Source: Vibrio sp. S9_S30 (GTDB taxonomy: Bacteria; Pseudomonadota; Gammaproteobacteria; Enterobacterales; Vibrionaceae). Taken from it: a stretch of 64,000 nucleotides of DNA. The stretch spans positions 124,001 through 188,000 of the forward strand of contig NZ_JAAUWT010000008.1 in the NCBI RefSeq assembly GCF_014694455.1. The letters run 5' to 3'. The notes under the pieces were generated by a model. It saw only the letters and a program-made list of their open reading frames with translations. It had not been told where the DNA came from and made no database searches. Positions 34,929 through 44,507 of the stretch are shown here, one piece after another (the stretch's first letter is position 1; every line of letters begins with the position of its first letter). Both the position numbers and the translations under genes were made by a program.

Positions 34929-36212
34929 ATGTCGAATACTATGACAACGCTTAACAATGGCTCATCAGGGTTCAGCCTATGGAAACAAATTGTCATTGGA
35001 ATGGTGGCTGGAGTGGCCGTTGGCGCAATTTTGGGGCCAACGGCTGAAGTGTTGAAACCTATTGGTACTCTATTCATTAATTTAATTAAAATGCTCATCG
35101 TGCCACTGGTATTCTGTTCATTGATTGTCGGTATTACCTCAATGAAAGACACAAAAAAGATGGGTCGAATTGGCGGAAAAGCAGTGATTATCTATCTCTC
35201 GACGACCGCAATCGCCATCTCAATCGGGTTGGCGCTTGCTACCCTTCTGACTCCAGGTGCAGGGGTCAATATCACCGCAACCGAGGCAGTAAGGGCGGCA
35301 GAGAATTCCCCATCATTAGTCCATACGCTTCTTAACATTATTCCCAAAAACCCTGTCGATGCACTCGCTTCCGGAAATATTCTGCAAATCATTACGTTCG
35401 CAATTGGACTTGGCGTTGCGCTGACTTTAATCGGAGAGAAAGGAGAGCCTGCCATCAGAGTATTCGAGAGCTTGGCTGAAGGCATGTATAAGCTCACCTC
35501 TTTGGTCATGAAGCTTGCGCCTTACGGCATTTTTGGTCTCATGGCGTGGGTAGCGGGCAAATATGGATTAGATGTATTGCTGCCATTAGGAAAAGTCATC
35601 GTGGCGGTCTACATCGGTTGTGTGATTCATGTTGTCGTATTCTACAGTGGCTTGATTGCTGTTGTGGGGCGGTTGAGCCCTATTCAGTACCTTAAAGGCA
35701 TCATCAACCCCGCGACGGTTGCATTCACCACCACGAGCAGTTCCGGCACTTTACCAGCCACGATCAAGTCGGCGCAGGAAGAGCTTGGCGTTTCAAAGAG
35801 CGTATCCAGCTTTGTATTGCCTTTAGGAGCCACCATCAACATGGACGGCACAGCACTCTATCAAGGCGTCTGCGCTTTATTTATTGCTCAAGCCTTTGGT
35901 GTCACGCTGGAAACCTCCGATTACTTGCTGATTATCCTAACCGCAACTCTGGCGTCTATTGGTACAGCAGGCGTACCAGGCGCTGGATTAATTATGCTTT
36001 CACTAGTTCTTACGACCGTTGGTCTGCCCTTGGAAGGCTTAGCCATTGTTGCTGGTATCGACCGTATCCTAGATATGGCGCGCACAAGCGTTAACGTGTG
36101 TGGTGATCTGATGGTCTCAACACTTGTCGGTAAAAGCGAAGGTGAGTTAGATGAAAAGGTCTATAATCGTACGGTAAAAGAAGGCGTCTCCGCCGAAACG
36201 TCACAAGCGTGA
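34929..36212 (+). CDS. Dicarboxylate/amino acid:cation symporter (DAACS family)
   Basis: 427 residues with about eight transmembrane segments. Family signatures are VAFTTTSSSGTLPATIKSA (the serine-rich hairpin loop), LPLGATINMDGTALYQG and ASIGTAGVPGAGLIMLSLVL, and the C-terminal GIDRILDMARTSVNVCGD. It imports glutamate, aspartate or C4-dicarboxylates with Na+ or H+. The substrate within this group cannot be fixed by eye. The gene is monocistronic with its own terminator and has no obvious functional link to its neighbours, although succinate and glutamate are products of the lactam operon. Confidence 0.93.
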   Translation: MSNTMTTLNNGSSGFSLWKQIVIGMVAGVAVGAILGPTAEVLKPIGTLFINLIKMLIVPLVFCSLIVGITSMKDTKKMGRIGGKAVIIYLSTTAIAISIGLALATLLTPGAGVNITATEAVRAAENSPSLVHTLLNIIPKNPVDALASGNILQIITFAIGLGVALTLIGEKGEPAIRVFESLAEGMYKLTSLVMKLAPYGIFGLMAWVAGKYGLDVLLPLGKVIVAVYIGCVIHVVVFYSGLIAVVGRLSPIQYLKGIINPATVAFTTTSSSGTLPATIKSAQEELGVSKSVSSFVLPLGATINMDGTALYQGVCALFIAQAFGVTLETSDYLLIILTATLASIGTAGVPGAGLIMLSLVLTTVGLPLEGLAIVAGIDRILDMARTSVNVCGDLMVSTLVGKSEGELDEKVYNRTVKEGVSAETSQA

Positions 36213-36244
36213 TACAAACGTAATTTTTTGACAATACACATTTT

Positions 36245-36270
36245 AAAAGCGTCACTTGGTTGACGCTTTT
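36245..36270 (+). terminator. Rho-independent terminator of the symporter gene
   Basis: AAAAGCGTCA, six-base loop, TGACGCTTTT followed by TTT, 33 bp after the stop codon. Confidence 0.9.
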
Positions 36271-37100
36271 TTTGTAACACATTTAAAGCAACTTTGATGT
36301 GCCTTCCATCGATTCTCCAGTTGACTTAAACATGCACATGACTTTCGGTGCCTCTATTCCAAATTTCAAAAAACCAGCAAACATTTCTTTGTTGAAGAGA
36401 TATTATGCGTATTGACTCATAACTTATTGATGAGATTTTAAAGAAATAAGAAATACCTACTTAACAAGTAATCATTCATCCTATTTCGTTGAGTGGGAAC
36501 AGATTGAGTGGATTGGTAATAATTATACAAATCAATAAGTTAAAAGATAGCAGCAGAATAGTAACTTTAAAAACAGACTGTATAAGACGTTCTTTGTAGA
36601 GAAATAATGACAATAATAAGTCGAGCTAAATACTGAAATTCTTTCAAGATGTGGATTAATTAATTATTACCTTATAAGAGCATAATCATAATTTTATTGT
36701 AACCATGAAATTGCATTCTCTTTATTGATAATAATCTAAATTACTCACTTATAAGAATTTCATGTTCATTTTTCCCATTATTGCGCCAAGTTAAACAGAG
36801 TACTGTTTAGGGATTTTTTTCACCAATAATTATGCTTACTATTCCTCCAAACAATAAGCGCTAAGAAATAAGGTGCATAAAAATCCTATTAAATCATATA
36901 ATTAAAAGTATTTATTTATTAGCTCAAAATATTATTTACTCTTGAGCTCGAAATATTACTTATAGGGTTCAAAAATTAAGTAGCAAGCCACGTACTAATT
37001 TACCCCTAATTGGGATGACGAAATTATAAGGTCAATGACCACCACCGCGATGTGCTGTTTGCAACATGCGAAGGATAACTATATCTACAGGTTTATTATT
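36271..37100. other. Long AT-rich intergenic region before the HAD-NRPS unit
   Basis: About 830 bp with no credible gene on either strand and visibly higher A+T than its surroundings. It probably contains the promoter of the HAD-NRPS unit. AT-rich DNA of this kind in front of a secondary-metabolite gene often marks H-NS-silenced acquired DNA; that is inference. Confidence 0.5.
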
Positions 37101-37937
37101 ATGATCGTTAACGGCAACACAATAAAAGCGATAGTTACAGATCTTGATGGCACTTTGCTAGACCCAACGGGGGAAATTACAGATTACACTAGCTGTATTT
37201 TAACGAGGCTTTACGTCAGTGGTATTGAAGTTATATTAACTACGGGGAGGCACCCAAGAAATGCCTTCAAGCAGCTAAAGCCACTTGATTTTTCACCAAC
37301 GATATTAGGCTGCAATGGCGCATTAGAAACACAAACTAATGAGCTAGCATACGTACAAAATATTACCTTTCCCCATTCGACTTATCACCGACTCTTAAGA
37401 TTTTTTTCCGGTCCAAATGCGCATGTTAGTGTATTTGATGTGGATGGTTGGCACATCAGTGAAGTCAATCACAACGTCCGTGCTTATTCTTCCAAATTTC
37501 AATTCCCCTATTTTCTTCATCAACCAAGCCATCTGCTTTCTTTAAGAGCAAATAAACTCCTTGTATCGACTTCTCATGACACCAAAAAAGTTGAGAGCAA
37601 ATTAAGAAGTCTTTTCGAAGATGAATGTGAAATCACCCTTTCAAACGAACACAGTATTGAAATCAGCCCCAAATACGTCACTAAGGCGACTGCCGCAGCG
37701 CGGCACTTATCGTTAAAGGGTATCGACTTAGAAAAAGAGACAATAGCGTTTGGCGATGGAATGAGCGATGAATCCATATTGAAAACCGCTGCGCTTGGCA
37801 TTGTTATGCAAAATGCCATGTCGGATCTGCCTCGTCGCCTCCCTAACCCTTTATTTACGCAAAGCAACGCAAACGATGGCGTCGCGAAATTTCTCATTAA
37901 GTTCTTCAATTTGTCACTTAAGGGGAGTTATGCATGA
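37101..37937 (+). CDS. HAD-superfamily Cof-type phosphatase
   Basis: About 278 residues from the ATG at 37101, which begins the conserved domain directly; an earlier in-frame ATG at 37035 adds 22 unlike residues. HAD motifs: I, AIVTDLDGTLLD (nucleophile Asp); II, ILTTGRHP; III/IV, KATAAARHLS followed by IAFGDGMSDESIL. The C2B cap between them is typical of Cof/YbiV-type sugar-phosphate phosphatases. Its stop codon overlaps the NRPS start (ATGA), so the two proteins are made together. A phosphatase within an NRPS unit could act on a phosphorylated precursor or product, but the substrate is unknown. Confidence 0.85.
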   Translation: MIVNGNTIKAIVTDLDGTLLDPTGEITDYTSCILTRLYVSGIEVILTTGRHPRNAFKQLKPLDFSPTILGCNGALETQTNELAYVQNITFPHSTYHRLLRFFSGPNAHVSVFDVDGWHISEVNHNVRAYSSKFQFPYFLHQPSHLLSLRANKLLVSTSHDTKKVESKLRSLFEDECEITLSNEHSIEISPKYVTKATAAARHLSLKGIDLEKETIAFGDGMSDESILKTAALGIVMQNAMSDLPRRLPNPLFTQSNANDGVAKFLIKFFNLSLKGSYA

Positions 37938-40900
37938 AATCAATTGCCTCGCCATATGAGCTGAATGTATTTATTGAATCACTGAATGAACCCAGCCATA
38001 TGTTATCAAACTCGTTTGTGACGTTTGATCTGCGTGGAGAGGTTGATCAGCACGCTCTGATTGAATCGATACGTACAGCGTTCCAAGCTGAAAATTTCCA
38101 TTGCCAATACGAACTCGACAATAACAAGCTCTATAAAACGCATACGTCTTCTCCCGTTAGCGTCGAGTTTTATGATTTTACAAATAAGCCGGATCCCAAA
38201 ACCGAATACCAAACAGTATTAGACCATTACTATTTTAACAAAATCGACCCCAGTCAGGGGCGGCTGTATAAAGCGGGCGTATTAAAGTTAGACGATAAGT
38301 CATTTAAAGTGATCACCATGTGCCATCAAATAGCTTTAGATGGTACAGGTTTTACCCTATTTCTCGACATCATTAAAAATGAATATCAAAGGCATACCAA
38401 AGCCAACTGTATGGATTGCGATGTTGAAATGGATCCTAGCTGCCCGTGCCAGTACCTTCATCTAGCCGAAGACAAAAAGGACGATGCCTGCAAGATTTGG
38501 GAGCAAAAAGTCCTTTCTCGTCCGCTTTCAGCTAATTTCCCTGCTTTATCAAGAACGACCAGTAGACTCACTCAAACCAGCATTCTTTCTTTGTCGTCTG
38601 GGTTTAGCAACGAAATCAAATCCTTTTGTCGGGAAAACGCCTTAACACCACACCTGTTCTTCAAGGCCGTATACGCCTTACTGGTGGGACGATTAGCGGA
38701 TCAAAACCTCATTGGTGTGACTTCACCGATGGATATGAGAGGCAAGGAGTCGAGACAAACCCTCGGCTGTTTTGTTAATACTCGTCTCGATGTTTATGAA
38801 CTCAATGAAAGCCAATCCCTTCAAGCGTATTTTGATGACGTTCGCTCTTTCAATCAGGCGGTTCAATCCTTTACTGCGCTCCCCTATCGAGATTTGATCA
38901 ATAAGCTGAATGAGACTTCTGAAACAGAAGTAGACGAACCCACTAACGTTGCCTTTGGTTCAACCATGGGTATCAATGAACAGTTTGAGCTTGCCGACGG
39001 AGTGATGCTCACCTTTAACGACGAGTTAATGGAACTGAACACCAGTATTCAATTGCTCTTTTGCGATTCCAACAACTCTAGCTTCAGCTTTCGATTCGAC
39101 TATGTAAAAGCTCAGTTTGAAAGTGGGATTTTTGAAAACTTTTTGCAGCGATTTGAACATGTCCTCCGTCAGGTCATGGTTTCTCCAGACAAATCCTTAG
39201 GCTGTGTGGCCATTTTGCTGGAACAAGAGCATCAATTTTTTAAACAACAAGACAAGACCGGACACTCTGTTTCTACAGCCTCACTGGCAGAGCACGTACA
39301 CCAATGGATAGCAGAAACACCTGACAAAATTGCGCTGATTGACGATGTTTCCCAGCACAGCTACACCTACCAACAACTTCATCGAGGCATTGCTGCATAC
39401 GTTCAATACTTTAACCAGTTTCGACAGTTCAGCCATTGGGGGAAACCCGTCGCCATCGATTTAGACAGTTTGTCTGAAACGGTGATTGCCATCGTGGCAA
39501 CACAATATTTAGGGTTACCTTATACATGCCTCGATAGGGAAGAATCGGACGAACGCAAACGGGCAATCATCGAGCAACTTTGCCCAATGACAATTCTTGG
39601 GGAAAACAGCGCGTACCTTGATCAACATAACAAAACTCAAACGTGGGTTTCGCCAATGGAAAGGGATCTCACAGCAATAAACTTGCCGGTTCCAGAATCC
39701 TTCCCCACAAGCACTCTTAGTCAATTCATTTTTACATCAGGCGGAATGGATGCACCAACAGGTATCGCACTTTCACACGCTGCCATACTAAGCAGTATCG
39801 TCCATTCAACCGCCATACCCAACGGTGAACGAATTCTTCTCTCAACCAATGAAGCTTTTGACGCCGCCACGTTACAAATTTGGACGGCACTCACTAACGG
39901 GAAAACGTTGGTCGTATCGGAAAGACGGACAACCCACTACCCTGACAAATTAAAATCGGTCATCAAAACCCATCAGGTTGATCATCTTTTTCTCACAACT
40001 GGGTTGATGGAGCGGTATATCCAATCTTACCCAGATGACCTATTTCACGGCATCAATACACTCGTATTTGGTGGAGATGCTGTCTCGGTGAATGCCGTGT
40101 CCAAGGCTTTAGACACCAACATTCCTAATATCATCAATCTGTATGGACCCGCGGAAACATCGGTCTACGCAACCACATTAACCTGCAAACCTCACCATGT
40201 GGTTCAAAAGCGCATTCCCATTGGAAAAGTCAGTAACAATACTTGCGTTTATCTGGTTGATAAACAAGGAAGGTTGGTCCCCAAAGGGGTAACGGGAGAG
40301 ATCCTCATAGGCGGCAGTGGGCTTGCAGATGGATATTTAGGTCAACCTCAGCTCACCACTTCCCGCTTCATTATCACGGATATTCCGGAGCTGAATTTGC
40401 AGGGCGTTAGAGTCTATAAAACAGGCGATAACGCATACTGGGGGCAGGATGGCAACCTTTACTTCAGCGGCAGAAAAGATGATGAAATCAAATACAAAGA
40501 ACACCGCTTTAACCTGAATGATATTCAAGCAGCGATTGAGGGCATAGAGGGCATTGCTTCTGCGGTAGTCAAGTTACTCCCACAAGAAAACAGGAAAGTA
40601 TTAGTCGGCTATTACATTGCCCACTCTCCAGTTACAGCAACGTCAATTAAGACGCTTCTTGAAAACGTACTCCCTTCGTATATGCAGCCAGCCTATTTGG
40701 TGCAACTCGATACTTTACCATTGACTCCCAATGGCAAAGTAGACAGTAAAGCTTTGCCTATACCTACTACCGAATTTGATGATGATTTGCGTCACCTTAG
40801 CAGTATACAGAGGCAACTTTTGTCAAAAGCTTGCTCTGTCTTACAACTTACCTCTTTATCCATTAAGGATGACTTTGTAAGCAGGGGTGGGGATTCAATC

Positions 40901-43693
40901 TCTGCTATAACACTATCCGTTGAAATGGAGTCTATCGGCATGAAACTCGACACCATCGATATAATGAAACACACTGTTTTTTCAGAAATGTCCAAACACA
41001 TTAAACACGAAGCGCTTACTCAAATCATTAGAGGAGACACCGTCGGCGTCATTGATCTTTTACCCACGCAGCAATGGTTTTTTGAACAGAACTTCATGCA
41101 GCCAAACCACTATAATCATGCGGTCACACTTTCACTGCCAGCTGATGTTTCCAGAGCTCGTGTGGAACACGCCATCACACGATTGACTGAGCATCATGAC
41201 ATCTTCCGAGCTCGATTCCACAATACGCTCGAAACGGGCAAACAGGAACTTATCGATACACATGAAGACCTATTTTCGTTCGCGGAAGAATCATTCGCCA
41301 ATTACGAAGAACTCGATATCTACTTGGCACACCTCAATGAAACCTTCGATCTCGAATCGGGCGTCGGCGTCATGTTTAAAGCTGTGCTCTATCGTATTAG
41401 AAATGAAAGCACCGTCTATCTGTATTTGTGTGCCCATCACTTAATTGTTGATTCCGCCTCTTGGCGCATCATCGCTCGCGATCTTCAAGCACTGTACGAT
41501 GGGGGCTGTGATACGAAATTGCCCAACTACTCCGGCGCACAAATCTATACGCAAAGCTTAAATGCTCAGTTAGAGCGAATTTGTCAAAATGAAACGGCGT
41601 ATTGGCTCAAAAGTAACAGTTTTACCCCCAAGTGCAGCCCGAATATTCAGTCTCGCCTTGAAACCATTACGGTCGATGAACAAGTCACGGCTCAGTTGTT
41701 ATCTGAGGCGAACACACCTTATCGCACGATCCCTCGTGAACTGCTGCTAACGGCATTGACCAATATACTGATTGAAAGAGGCGGAAATACAGAAGTACTG
41801 ATGAGAGGGTACGGTAGGCAAGAACTCGCTAGCAATGTAAAAGTAGAAGATACGATTGGCTGGTTTACGAGCATTTTCCCGCTCAAACTGCCTTCCACCA
41901 AAACCCACCTTAGCCAACAAATTAAAAACGTGAAGGAAAGTTTCCGCAGCGTTCCTGCTGAGGGTTCAAACTATCTTCACCTTGCTTACCAACACCCTGA
42001 TGGTGGCATTCGTCGCCGTTTACAAAGCAGACTGAATGCTTCCGTCAGCTTCAAATATTTAGGTCAATACAACTCCTTAACTGACGATCCAAATAAATGG
42101 AATATGGAACTGTGTAACTTAGGTTATATAGTCGGAGAGAAAAACAAACCACAAAGAGAAATCGAGGTGGTGTGCTGGATTTTAGAAGGCAAACTGCACA
42201 TACAATTTGAAGTCACCAGCTTGCAAATCAACCTAACGTCGTTGATTTCAAGTTTTGCCAATGAGGTGAGGGCCATCGTAGCCCACTGTACTGATAAAGA
42301 AACAAGAAACACGTTAACGCCATCAGACTTACAACACGTGACGTTAAATCAGCAACATATTGAAACCATCGAAAGTAAACTTGGCTCTCTCAGTGCTATT
42401 TACCCAGCCACCCACGTACAACGAGAACGCCTTTACTCCAATAGAGTCAATCGCGATGTCCAAATTGGTCAAGAGTATTTCAAACTCTCTGGCACGTTAA
42501 ACATAAGTGCCTTTCAACAAGCTTGGGATATTGCGTTAAAACGTCACGACATCTTACGGGCAGTATTTTGTGACGCCTTCGAAAAGGGCAAGCCTTTGGT
42601 CATCGTGCCAGAAAGCAGCAAGATGCCAATCAGGTATGAAGACTGCACTGGCGTTGCTGAACAAGACAAAAATGCGGAAATGATGCAGCATCTCGTGATT
42701 GAAAGAAGACGAGAAATCCGTGAGGTGTCCTCACCATTGATGCGCTTGTGGTTGGGTGATTTTGGCAATAACGAGCACGGCATGATCTTTACCTACCACC
42801 AAGTGCTGTTCGACCAATGGTCTATGCAGTCATTCCTAGCCGAAATAATGAGAGACTATGAATCGTTATTGTTAGGGCGTGAACCCGATATTTCACCACT
42901 AAGTTTCGAACCGTTTGTTCACTACATTTACGACTATCAAAATGACAGTAAAGCACGCGCATTTTGGCGAAACTACCTTAAAGGCGCCCCCAAAAATCTG
43001 CGCCTACCTCGATCCGCCGACTCGCTGTGTGACAAACCAATTCGCATGCAAAATGTCAACATGCAACTCACCGATATGGAGAGCCGACAGATCATCGCAA
43101 GAGCTCGGGAACATAGCGTGACCACCAACCAAATATGTCAGCTTGGGTGGGCACATACCTTAAGCAAAATCACCGGGAAAAAAGACATTGTATTTAATAC
43201 GACTCTCACAAAGAGGCCTTCTTCCATCCCTGATATTGAACGTATGGTTGGTGTCTTCTCTGCTACCCCTCCATTACGCATTAATGTCAGCGGTGAGGTA
43301 TCACAGGCACTGTATCATATAGCAGAGACCAGCACAGATCGGTTGGAATATGGATACCTAGATTTAAATGAATACGACGATGAATGGGTACCCATCACAA
43401 ACTGGGGAACACTGTTCGTTTTTAACAACCAAACGGAACACAAGGCCCAGCAAACACACACGAAAAACTTACTCTCAGAACAATTAGGCACGGTAAGTGG
43501 CACAAACCATCAAGTCATTATGTCGGTCACGTTAGGGCATGCAATGTCGTTTAACCTTTTCTTTGATTCCACCGAAATCAATGAAGAAGTGGCGAATCTG
43601 ATCGCAAATGAGTATCTCTCATCCTTGCTAACACTTTGCAGAAATGATTCGCTCGAGGTTGGATCCTTAAACTTGATAGAAAAAGCGTTCTAA
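37934..43693 (+). CDS. Non-ribosomal peptide synthetase, C-A-T-E-C, with atypical condensation domains
   Basis: 1919 residues. Domains in order: condensation (about 1-430), adenylation (about 445-945), carrier (about 955-1020; GGDSI with Ser988 for phosphopantetheine), epimerisation (about 1035-1480) and a second condensation domain (about 1485-1919). The A domain has TSGGMDAPTG in place of the usual TSGTTGxPKG loop, but keeps FDAATLQIW (Asp643, amino-group contact), NLYGPAETS, YKTGD and NGKVD (Lys935). The E domain has an intact HHLIVDSASW (His1168-His1169). Both C domains lack the second, catalytic His of HHxxxDG: HQIALDG at 131-137 and HQVLFDQ at 1622-1628. There is no thioesterase and no downstream module in the window. 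It would load one amino acid, probably convert it to D, and hand it on; the product is unknown. Confidence 0.9.
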   Translation: MKSIASPYELNVFIESLNEPSHMLSNSFVTFDLRGEVDQHALIESIRTAFQAENFHCQYELDNNKLYKTHTSSPVSVEFYDFTNKPDPKTEYQTVLDHYYFNKIDPSQGRLYKAGVLKLDDKSFKVITMCHQIALDGTGFTLFLDIIKNEYQRHTKANCMDCDVEMDPSCPCQYLHLAEDKKDDACKIWEQKVLSRPLSANFPALSRTTSRLTQTSILSLSSGFSNEIKSFCRENALTPHLFFKAVYALLVGRLADQNLIGVTSPMDMRGKESRQTLGCFVNTRLDVYELNESQSLQAYFDDVRSFNQAVQSFTALPYRDLINKLNETSETEVDEPTNVAFGSTMGINEQFELADGVMLTFNDELMELNTSIQLLFCDSNNSSFSFRFDYVKAQFESGIFENFLQRFEHVLRQVMVSPDKSLGCVAILLEQEHQFFKQQDKTGHSVSTASLAEHVHQWIAETPDKIALIDDVSQHSYTYQQLHRGIAAYVQYFNQFRQFSHWGKPVAIDLDSLSETVIAIVATQYLGLPYTCLDREESDERKRAIIEQLCPMTILGENSAYLDQHNKTQTWVSPMERDLTAINLPVPESFPTSTLSQFIFTSGGMDAPTGIALSHAAILSSIVHSTAIPNGERILLSTNEAFDAATLQIWTALTNGKTLVVSERRTTHYPDKLKSVIKTHQVDHLFLTTGLMERYIQSYPDDLFHGINTLVFGGDAVSVNAVSKALDTNIPNIINLYGPAETSVYATTLTCKPHHVVQKRIPIGKVSNNTCVYLVDKQGRLVPKGVTGEILIGGSGLADGYLGQPQLTTSRFIITDIPELNLQGVRVYKTGDNAYWGQDGNLYFSGRKDDEIKYKEHRFNLNDIQAAIEGIEGIASAVVKLLPQENRKVLVGYYIAHSPVTATSIKTLLENVLPSYMQPAYLVQLDTLPLTPNGKVDSKALPIPTTEFDDDLRHLSSIQRQLLSKACSVLQLTSLSIKDDFVSRGGDSISAITLSVEMESIGMKLDTIDIMKHTVFSEMSKHIKHEALTQIIRGDTVGVIDLLPTQQWFFEQNFMQPNHYNHAVTLSLPADVSRARVEHAITRLTEHHDIFRARFHNTLETGKQELIDTHEDLFSFAEESFANYEELDIYLAHLNETFDLESGVGVMFKAVLYRIRNESTVYLYLCAHHLIVDSASWRIIARDLQALYDGGCDTKLPNYSGAQIYTQSLNAQLERICQNETAYWLKSNSFTPKCSPNIQSRLETITVDEQVTAQLLSEANTPYRTIPRELLLTALTNILIERGGNTEVLMRGYGRQELASNVKVEDTIGWFTSIFPLKLPSTKTHLSQQIKNVKESFRSVPAEGSNYLHLAYQHPDGGIRRRLQSRLNASVSFKYLGQYNSLTDDPNKWNMELCNLGYIVGEKNKPQREIEVVCWILEGKLHIQFEVTSLQINLTSLISSFANEVRAIVAHCTDKETRNTLTPSDLQHVTLNQQHIETIESKLGSLSAIYPATHVQRERLYSNRVNRDVQIGQEYFKLSGTLNISAFQQAWDIALKRHDILRAVFCDAFEKGKPLVIVPESSKMPIRYEDCTGVAEQDKNAEMMQHLVIERRREIREVSSPLMRLWLGDFGNNEHGMIFTYHQVLFDQWSMQSFLAEIMRDYESLLLGREPDISPLSFEPFVHYIYDYQNDSKARAFWRNYLKGAPKNLRLPRSADSLCDKPIRMQNVNMQLTDMESRQIIARAREHSVTTNQICQLGWAHTLSKITGKKDIVFNTTLTKRPSSIPDIERMVGVFSATPPLRINVSGEVSQALYHIAETSTDRLEYGYLDLNEYDDEWVPITNWGTLFVFNNQTEHKAQQTHTKNLLSEQLGTVSGTNHQVIMSVTLGHAMSFNLFFDSTEINEEVANLIANEYLSSLLTLCRNDSLEVGSLNLIEKAF

Positions 43694-43723
43694 TGTTCTT
43701 ATGTCCTAAGCTCACGGCTTAAG

Positions 43724-43755
43724 TAAACAAGAACACAGATAAACAAGAACAGAGG
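43724..43755. repeat. 16-bp tandem duplication after the NRPS gene
   Basis: TAAACAAGAACACAGA (43724-43739) and TAAACAAGAACAGAGG (43740-43755), 31 bp beyond the NRPS stop codon and before the terminator. Confidence 0.75.
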
Positions 43756-43789
43756 CAAATCAATGCCTAGGTAGAAAAAGCGCTAAACA

Positions 43790-43817
43790 AAAAGCCAGCT
43801 GAACCCAGCTGGCTTTT
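43790..43817. terminator. Bidirectional terminator between NRPS and pcp
   Basis: AAAAGCCAGCTG (43790-43801), four-base loop, CAGCTGGCTTTT (43806-43817): a perfect 12-bp stem with A- and T-runs on both sides, between convergent genes. Confidence 0.92.
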
Positions 43818-43868
43818 CTAACCAGTCCGATCGCTCAATGCATCTCACGCTGAAGCGTAAATCACCCA

Positions 43869-44507
43869 TTAGCAAATCGTTCCTTCCGACACTTTCATGT
43901 CCTGACGATGGTCGATACAAACCTGAGCCATAAGAACCAGTCCTTCAATAATCGTATTCAGCGGCATACCCGGCATATTCAGCTCTTCCGCTTGTTCAGG
44001 CAACAGTGGAATATGGACAAAACCATGGCGAGTATTGGACTTAGCAAGAAAGTGTTGAACACCATAAAAAAGGTGATTACATACATAGGTTCCAGCCGTG
44101 TTTGAGACTGTCGCGGGAATATCGTGTTCACTCAAAGTTTGGCATATCGCTTTAATGGGTAGAGTAGAAAAGTACGCATCAGGTCCCCCAGCCACCACTG
44201 GCTCGTCTATCGGCTGCAATCCACCATTATCGGGAATACGAAAGTCATCAAGGTTAATCGCCACCCTTTCCGGTGTGATGGCATCCCGCCCTGCCGCTTG
44301 TCCAACCGTTATCACAATATCTGGATTGTGCGTTTGAATGGCTTTTTTCACCACATCGACCGATTCGTATCTCACAACAGGAACCGCACAGGTAACAATA
44401 CGCCCCCCTTTCAGTGCCCTGCCCTCCAATTGTTTAACTGCTTCCAACGCGGGATTTATGGCAGCGCCACCAAAGGGTTCAAACCCAGTAATCAAAACGG
44501 TTTCCAT
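43869..44507 (-). CDS. pcp: Pyrrolidone-carboxylate (pyroglutamyl) peptidase
   Basis: About 212 residues from the ATG at 44507 (AGAAG upstream), the normal length for this cysteine peptidase (family C15). It opens [20 protein letters not shown]. The catalytic Glu is in [17 protein letters not shown], the Cys in [16 protein letters not shown] and the His in [11 protein letters not shown]. It removes N-terminal pyroglutamate from peptides, freeing 5-oxoproline in the cytoplasm. The window also encodes Pxp-type proteins that could use 5-oxoproline, though 29 kb away and in a different unit. Confidence 0.95.
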   Translation of the reverse strand: METVLITGFEPFGGAAINPALEAVKQLEGRALKGGRIVTCAVPVVRYESVDVVKKAIQTHNPDIVITVGQAAGRDAITPERVAINLDDFRIPDNGGLQPIDEPVVAGGPDAYFSTLPIKAICQTLSEHDIPATVSNTAGTYVCNHLFYGVQHFLAKSNTRHGFVHIPLLPEQAEELNMPGMPLNTIIEGLVLMAQVCIDHRQDMKVSEGTIC

